The position numbers were made by a program, and so were the translations under genes. Positions 59,901-64,000 of a stretch of DNA of 64,000 nt are shown in pieces. The notes below the pieces were generated by a model. That model was not told the DNA's origin. It was given only the letters and a program-made list of their open reading frames with translations, and did no database searches. How positions within the stretch are numbered: the first letter of the stretch is position 1; each line of letters starts with the position of its first letter. The DNA is from Liolophura sinensis (taxonomy: Eukaryota; Mollusca; Polyplacophora; Chitonida; Chitonidae), in contig NC_088301.1 of assembly GCF_032854445.1 (NCBI RefSeq), forward strand, positions 50,643,187 to 50,707,186, in the 5' to 3' direction.

Positions 59901-62900
59901 TAATCTTTTGTAATAAAAATATAGACATACAGCTTGAATTTTCCCATCAGACATTTTTTTGAATACCGTGAATCATAAATGATTTCTAAAACTACTGACA
60001 ATGCAAATACTGAAATTTTTTATACTATTTTAATTTTAACCCATCAGAGTTAAGCAGAAATAAAATATATGGAATAGCAAATGTTGGAAAACAATTAATT
60101 GAGCTGCTAGCTGATATAAGTGATAATTTATCAGTCCACAAGAAAATAATTTCAGCTCATCATGGGAAGTGGGTTATCTCCCCTAGTGTGTCTTCTGATA
60201 GCCTCTCATCTGTGTTCTGGTAGTAGATGTGCTCTCTGGGTGGCAAGATTCAGGAACTGGTTCTGGAGATGTTAGATATGGCCCAGTGGTTTGATGGCAG
60301 TTGCCTCATTTTGTTCTTTGTCATAGGTCAGGGTGCCTTCTCGTTCAGATAATTTGTTTGGTCTTCCTCGAAACAACAGTCCCACCCTGGTGAGTCGTGA
60401 CCTTGTTTCCGAAATGCATGCAGACTTTTCACTTCATTTGTGCTCGATTTCAGTTTGTGGTTTGGTAGTAGATTTATTTCTTGACAGTTTAGCATGGATG
60501 TATTTGGATATTTTGAATATTACCAATAGGTATGAAGATTTAGACGGGGGTAAATATGCTGCGTATTACCCTAGATAATTGATGTGATAATTTTTTTATT
60601 TTAGCCCATTGTTCCTGCTCATACCATCCTGCCAACATTACATGAAGTAGATATTTTTAGGTGAGTAAGTGCCAAATGTCTGAAAAACTTCGAATAAGCC
60701 TAAATATTCCTTTTTTATATAGCTCAGTGAGTAAGTTCTTAGATTAGTACGATATTAAAATATAATAAATTATTTGTTAGTATCAAATTTTTTATTATCT
60801 GTGGATATCTATGTGTTTATCTCAAAGTAAATCATGAAATATGTACAATTTGCAGAAAAAAATACATGAGTAAGAATATGCTGTAATTTTTCACCTTTTC
60901 GCATATAAGCAGTGTGCTTGTTCAGGCAGAGAGAGAGATTCTGAGAGTATTATTCTATACAGACTAATAAAGGTATATTTTTGTGAAGCCCTGAAATTGG
61001 CCAGACCAACCTACGTTGATTTGTCTTCAAAATCAAATTGAAAAGGTGTGAAAATCGCACTGGAAATGACTCTTCTATATTCGAAAACGTTGAAGAAATA
61101 GGGTAACCTGATTTTGCAAAGCATGAAATCTGTGGTAGTTTACATGTAATTTAGCTTAAAAGACCACTCAGATTGTATGCCTCATAACAGCACAGTTTGG
61201 ATAAAAGTTCAGATTGCTGGCACACTGGAAGATTTCAAAGGTATATTGGTTTGGCAGAGTGATGCTTCACTGAGACAGTTCATATAGTATCATATAAGAG
61301 GGGATTATGCTTGCATGGGGGCCTCCGTAACATAGTGGTTAGTGTGCAAGCTCAGCACAATAACCCAGGAGCCTCACACCAATGCTGTCAGTGTCAGGTG
61401 AAGTCCACCTCATGCTTCCATTCTAGTTGTACATGGGAATATTTGCCAGCAACCTGCACATGGGCATGGGTTTCCACCCAGGCTCTGCCTGGTTTCCTCC
61501 CACAATAAATCAATAAATCTGTTTGCACGCTATTGATACAGTAAAGAATGCTTTCAGTCATGCCTAATTTTTGTCATGAAACGGATGAGCTATAACTTTT
61601 GTGATCATTTTTTTGTTTTCAGTGCGTTCCGACCAATTTTACCTCACATTCAGATGTTATGGGAACTTGTTATCACTGGAGAGGTAAAGACTGATCTGAT
61701 TTAGTGATGGTGTAGAAGTAATCATTAATTGTGTGGATGTATAAATCAGTAATGGCGTGGATGTAATCAGTTGTGGTGTGGATATATAAATCCGTAACAG
61801 GGTGGATGTAATCAATGATAATTTGGCTGTAATCATTTATGGTGTGGATGTGATCAGTAATCATGTGGATGTAATGAGGGATGATTTGGATGTAATCAGT
61901 AATGGTGTGGATGTATAAATCAGTAATAGAGTGGTTAATATCAGTGATGATCTGGATGTAATCCGTAATGGTGTGGATGTAATCAGTGGTGGTGTGGATG
62001 TAATGATGGTGTGGATGTAATCAGTGATGGTGTGGATGTAATCATGGTGTGGATGCAATCAGCGATGGTGTGGATGTAATCATGGTGTGGATGCAATCAG
62101 TGATGGTGTGGATGTATAAATCAGTAGTAATGTGGCTGTAATCAGTGATGATTTGGATGTAATCAATGATGGTGTGGATGTAATCAGTGATGGTGTGGAT
62201 GTAATCATGGTGTGGATGCAATCAGTGATGGTGTGGATGTATAAATTAATAGTAATGTGGCTGTAATCAGTGATGATTTGGATGTAATCAGTGATGGTTT
62301 GGATGTAAAATAAAGACTGAAAGAAAATTTGTTAGTTACTATCATCCTGTTTTCTAATATGTGATTGCAAAGTTTTTGTACAATGTATTGAAGATTTCTT
62401 TGGGAAATGCCATTGACGGTCATATCATGGTTATTGATCTTTCCTCCCTCAGCCTATTGCTGTCATGGCTGCCTCCCCATCTGTAACATCAGCTGCAGTA
62501 CAAGCTCTTGTTAGGTGAGTGTTATTCAAGGATTATACTTGTGTAGTGGCTTGCTTATGTACAGTTTTCATACATTTAAGGGCTGCATGTTTATGTTGAT
62601 TGTCAATGGGTACCTTCCATTTACCAAGATATACAAATCATGTAAAGATACAACAGTTATTTTAAACTTTCATTTTGTTATAAAGCTGTTGGCTTATATT
62701 ATTTCAGCTTAATATCACCTCTGAAGTTTTGTTCGGATTATCGCCCATACTTCACAATCCACGATAGCGAGTTCAAGGAGTACACAACCAAGACACAAGC
62801 TCCGTAAGTAAATTTTGTGTTGTTTACCGCTCAGTTATGTTCTCAATCAGAGCCTCGCACATAAAATTCCTCACACGCACAGGGAAGAATGTAGCCAGTC

Positions 62901-63856
62901 GTGCCATTCACATTTCATATTGTTTTTTGTGTTAAGGATTTTCACCAACACTTGAAGATTCTTATTTCCCCGGACGCAGATCAGTCTGCCCACTACAGAT
63001 TTTCCATACGTGCTTCTGTGCCTTCCTCTTGTATGCATTTATTCCATGAATGGTCAAACTACGAAGGTTTGGTGAAGATTGCCAAGAAGCACTGGTTTAG
63101 GTATAGATTTTACTTCTTAGTAATTTATTGGCAGATGAGCTGTTTCAGTGTCTAACATTTTTGAAAGCAAAACAGAATTGAATTTATTTTAAAGTTGGAC
63201 TAGTAATTACACCAATTACACAGTATGTAAATGAATGAATGATTGATTTAATTGTTTCAGACCTCCAGTGATATTAGGGGTCACAAATCCATTTTTTGCC
63301 AAAACGTTGCAACACTGGCCTCACATTATACGTATTGGAGAGATGGGTGTTCAGTGTAAGTTCTACTTTACATCAAAATTAAGATCAATATGAGGTTAAG
63401 CGGTTCTCTGTCACTTGGTACAAACAATGTTTCTTATATTCAGCAGGTTTTGCATTTCAAGCATTTGAATGAAAAATGAAAAAAAATATTTCCGGAAATT
63501 GGTCATATCTTAAAAACTAATTGAGAAGATCATCACAACACTCACAGCGTCTAATGACTACCAGTCTTTTTCTGAGCTGTATGTGTTTACTATATTGGTC
63601 ACCCGTTAGTGTATCTCATGTATATTTTGCAAGTGATAAGAGGACCCTCTTATTAAATTAGTAATATTCTTGTGTGTTTATGTATGATATGCTGCATGAA
63701 TATCAAGGGCAGAAAGGTGGTGGGAGAGGGGGGTCATTGATACTCAGTCTTTGATTGTATCTCATCTTTTTTTACTTATGTTTACAGCATCACCAAAGTC
63801 TTTCAACAAGCTGAAGAAAGGAGGCCTAGGGCTAAAGACACTAGATTCAAAACCTG
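47754..63856 (+). CDS. DENND6A: DENND6A: DENN-domain Rab GEF, 5' 14 coding exons (partial at right edge)
   Basis: Known family role: DENND6 proteins are guanine-nucleotide exchange factors for endosomal Rabs (Rab14 in vertebrates), acting in endocytic recycling. Seen here: 14 plus-strand exons with GT..AG borders give about 378 codons, roughly the first 60 per cent of a ~600-residue protein. Diagnostic runs include [66 protein letters not shown] and [20 protein letters not shown]. Start is ATG at 47754; a GTG-initiated extension upstream is ignored. Exons 6 and 7 each carry one base too many for the conserved frame; read literally the protein stops at 58743-58745 after about 187 residues. Either consensus error or a damaged allele. 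The remaining C-terminal exons lie beyond the window. DENND6A versus 6B cannot be split in an invertebrate. Confidence 0.92.
48319..48564. mobile_element. MITE-like element, copy 1 (~246 bp)
   Basis: Terminal inverted repeats: AAGCTGAGTCAGCATTTCAG at the left and, on the other strand from the right, AAGCCAAGTCGGCATTTCAG (3 mismatches). No coding capacity. Related in its ends and interior to the element at 48803-49415. Lies in DENND6A intron 1. Confidence 0.65.
48803..49415. mobile_element. MITE-like element, copy 2 (~613 bp)
   Basis: Ends TAAGATGAATCAGCATTTCA (left) and TAAGCCTAGAAAGCATTTCA (right, reversed) share the GCATTTCAGG(A/G)GTC terminus with copy 1. The interior holds an open frame at 49064-49282 starting [19 protein letters not shown] that might be a transposase remnant; I cannot assign it. 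Confidence 0.6.
50955..50993 (+). CDS. DENND6A: DENND6A coding exon 2 (39-nt microexon)
   Basis: 13 codons, [19 protein letters not shown], continuing the conserved E-[LV]-[IV]-YP-x-x-x-KLT-x-x-E stretch. Acceptor CTTTCAG. Confidence 0.92.
50994..53403 (+). other. DENND6A intron 2 with CpG-richer core
   Basis: No coding exon seen. Bases 51370-52300 contain many more CpG dinucleotides than the flanks and include the palindrome GGTCACGTGACC at 51411-51422 followed by AAAATGGC. Could be a regulatory element or an unidentified mobile element. Confidence 0.35.
51411..51422. promoter_or_regulatory. Perfect palindromic E-box / CLEAR-type site
   Basis: GGTCACGTGACC contains GTCACGTGAC, the CLEAR consensus bound by MiT/TFE bHLH-Zip factors in vertebrates, also usable by USF/MYC-type factors. 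The motif is seen directly; function in this genome is inference. Confidence 0.35.
53404..53446 (+). CDS. DENND6A: DENND6A coding exon 3
   Basis: 43 nt reading [14 protein letters not shown], then phase-1 donor G|GTAAGA. The [10 protein letters not shown] run is a family signature. Confidence 0.93.
54611..56995 (+). repeat. 2.4-kb minisatellite, ~26-bp unit, DENND6A intron 3
   Basis: Unit close to TCATGATGATGCCTGTCCCC plus ATTGTG, roughly 90 copies. Distinct variant blocks occur in series: a mixed block (about 54.6-55.4 kb), a homogeneous CCTGACCATAGTGTGTCATG block (55.5-55.7 kb), a GGGTCATGGTAATGCCTGTC block (56.0-56.5 kb) and a 52-bp dimer block with TCATGATTATCCCTGTCCCC (56.6-56.93 kb). 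Open frames here are repeat-encoded. Confidence 0.93.
57127..57236 (+). CDS. DENND6A: DENND6A coding exon 4
   Basis: 110 nt reading (G)[19 protein letters not shown], then a variable stretch ending CPVSLQ|GTGAGA. Acceptor CCACACAG. It lies about 130 bp after the end of a 2.4-kb minisatellite. Confidence 0.92.
57578..57658 (+). CDS. DENND6A: DENND6A coding exon 5
   Basis: 27 codons, [20 protein letters not shown] then RRGYFQK|GTACCA. GYVFFRQ-K-D and RGYFQK are invariant-like family motifs. Confidence 0.95.
57766..57879 (+). mobile_element. 5'-truncated SINE (core and tail)
   Basis: Begins GTGGGTTTCCCTGGGCTCTG, passes through GTATAAGTGAAATATTCTTG and ends in ATAAATAAATA. Near-matching flanks AATGGAAAGAA and AATGCAAAGAA look like an aged target-site duplication. 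Lies about 110 bp after DENND6A exon 5. Confidence 0.8.
58280..58386 (+). CDS. DENND6A: DENND6A coding exon 6, with apparent +1 frameshift
   Basis: Reads [14 protein letters not shown] in the incoming frame; after about 58322 the conserved IIAPEYF and EPSLEA appear only in the frame one base on. Exon length 107 instead of the 106 needed to meet exon 7 in phase 1. The surplus base falls in the CC at 58321-58322. Confidence 0.88.
58736..58816 (+). CDS. DENND6A: DENND6A coding exon 7, with apparent +1 frameshift
   Basis: Reads [10 protein letters not shown] in one frame and [17 protein letters not shown] in the next; the shift falls in the CCCC at 58764-58767. Length 81 where 80 would restore phase 0 for exon 8. 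Acceptor TTTTGTAG, donor CAG|GTACGT. Confidence 0.87.
60327..60389 (+). CDS. DENND6A: DENND6A coding exon 8
   Basis: 21 codons, [20 protein letters not shown] then L|GTGAGT. The acceptor is CATAG at 60326, chosen over CAG four bases on because only it keeps the frame and the V-R-[IV]-P motif. Confidence 0.9.
60605..60660 (+). CDS. DENND6A: DENND6A coding exon 9
   Basis: 56 nt reading [18 protein letters not shown], phase-2 donor AG|GTGAGT. LPT-HEVDIF-R is a family motif. Confidence 0.92.
61314..61520 (+). mobile_element. Near full-length SINE with tRNA head type A
   Basis: Plus strand: GGCCTCCGTAACATAGTGGT opens a tRNA-like head with A box, followed by ATAACCCAGGAGCCTCACAC, then the reverse complement of the core seen in the minus copies and an AATAAATCAATAAA tail. 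Lies in DENND6A intron 9. Confidence 0.8.
61623..61683 (+). CDS. DENND6A: DENND6A coding exon 10
   Basis: 61 nt reading (S)[19 protein letters not shown] then E|GTAAAG; FRP-x-x-x-H-x-Q-x-LWEL is part of the DENN core. A 21-bp-unit minisatellite starts about 20 bp after its donor. Confidence 0.93.
61700..62312 (+). repeat. 0.6-kb minisatellite, ~21-bp unit, DENND6A intron 10
   Basis: Unit close to GTGGATGTAATCAGTGATGG plus T, about 29 copies, with a variant GTATAAATCAGTAATGGT recurring at intervals and higher-order blocks of several units. Begins about 20 bp after the exon 10 donor. Confidence 0.92.
62453..62514 (+). CDS. DENND6A: DENND6A coding exon 11
   Basis: 62 nt reading [20 protein letters not shown], phase-2 donor AG|GTGAGT. 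Equivalent to the PL-V-APSP segment of the DENN core. Confidence 0.92.
62708..62803 (+). CDS. DENND6A: DENND6A coding exon 12
   Basis: 96 nt including [20 protein letters not shown] then TQA, phase-2 donor [21 protein letters not shown] is the strongest single DENND6 signature in the window. Confidence 0.95.
62937..63100 (+). other. Exon-like open segment inside DENND6A intron 12
   Basis: Open through [20 protein letters not shown] and later [19 protein letters not shown], bounded by GTTAAG and TTTAG|GTATAG, and richer in CpG than its surroundings. Not in phase as a DENND6A cassette: joined to exon 12 it would hit a stop. I do not recognise the peptide; it could be an exapted or transposon fragment, or chance. 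Confidence 0.25.
63261..63355 (+). CDS. DENND6A: DENND6A coding exon 13
   Basis: 95 nt including [20 protein letters not shown] then [11 protein letters not shown], phase-1 donor T|GTAAGT. Acceptor ATTGTTTCAG. Confidence 0.95.
63788..63856 (+). CDS. DENND6A: DENND6A coding exon 14
   Basis: 69 nt including [20 protein letters not shown] then KP, phase-1 donor [16 protein letters not shown] is conserved. The remaining 144 bases of the window are intron. Confidence 0.92.
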
Positions 63857-64000
63857 GTGAGTTGTCTCTAGGTGTTTACAAGTCAGAATAACTGAAGATG
63901 AAATTGGGTTTAGAGAGTTGAATTGATATGTGCATGCACATAAGCTGTTTTTTTTTTGTTAAGGAAAAATAATAAAGTTAATGTTTTAAATGATGCACTA

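Noticed and set aside
61318-61390. tRNA gene on the plus strand
   Set aside because: SINE head followed directly by the SINE core.

Overview
This is a eukaryotic genomic window (AT-rich, intron-dense, strewn with tRNA-derived SINEs). Two animal genes can be read exon by exon, and the SINE types are those I associate with mollusc genomes, so a lophotrochozoan, probably a bivalve or gastropod mollusc, is the best guess. The phylum is inference; the gene identities rest on the translated exons and their splice sites.

Layout. 1-3540: left flank with SINE remnants, a degenerate ~62-bp tandem repeat (2193-2695) and a long near-perfect hairpin (3131-3203). 3541-3816: a tRNA-headed SINE. 3817-7018: 3' flank, probably including the SLMAP 3' UTR. 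7019-40084 (minus): a complete SLMAP gene (sarcolemma membrane-associated protein, STRIPAK/Hippo adaptor) of 30 coding exons, about 922 codons: an N-terminal FHA domain, a long coiled coil and a C-terminal tail anchor. A candidate 5' UTR exon lies at 41165-41246. 41247-47753: shared upstream region with SINEs. 47754-63856 (plus): the first 14 coding exons of DENND6A (DENN-domain Rab GEF), running off the right edge.

The two genes are head to head, as I recall their human orthologues being on 3p14.3, so this looks like conserved microsynteny. The products act in different systems: SLMAP brings PP2A-STRIPAK to Hippo kinases on membranes, and DENND6 activates Rab GTPases on recycling endosomes.

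Most interesting signals: (1) sixteen consecutive SLMAP coiled-coil exons all begin and end in phase 1, and 11 of them have lengths that are multiples of 21 nt (whole heptads), with a duplicated pair, which suggests a modular length-adjustable coiled coil; (2) two apparent single-base insertions break the otherwise well-conserved DENND6A frame in exons 6 and 7; (3) SINE families with different tRNA heads and tails share one 3' core, and several copies have perfect target-site duplications; (4) a pair of related MITE-like elements lies in DENND6A intron 1; (5) two large minisatellites lie in DENND6A introns; (6) a miRNA-like foldback lies near the left edge.
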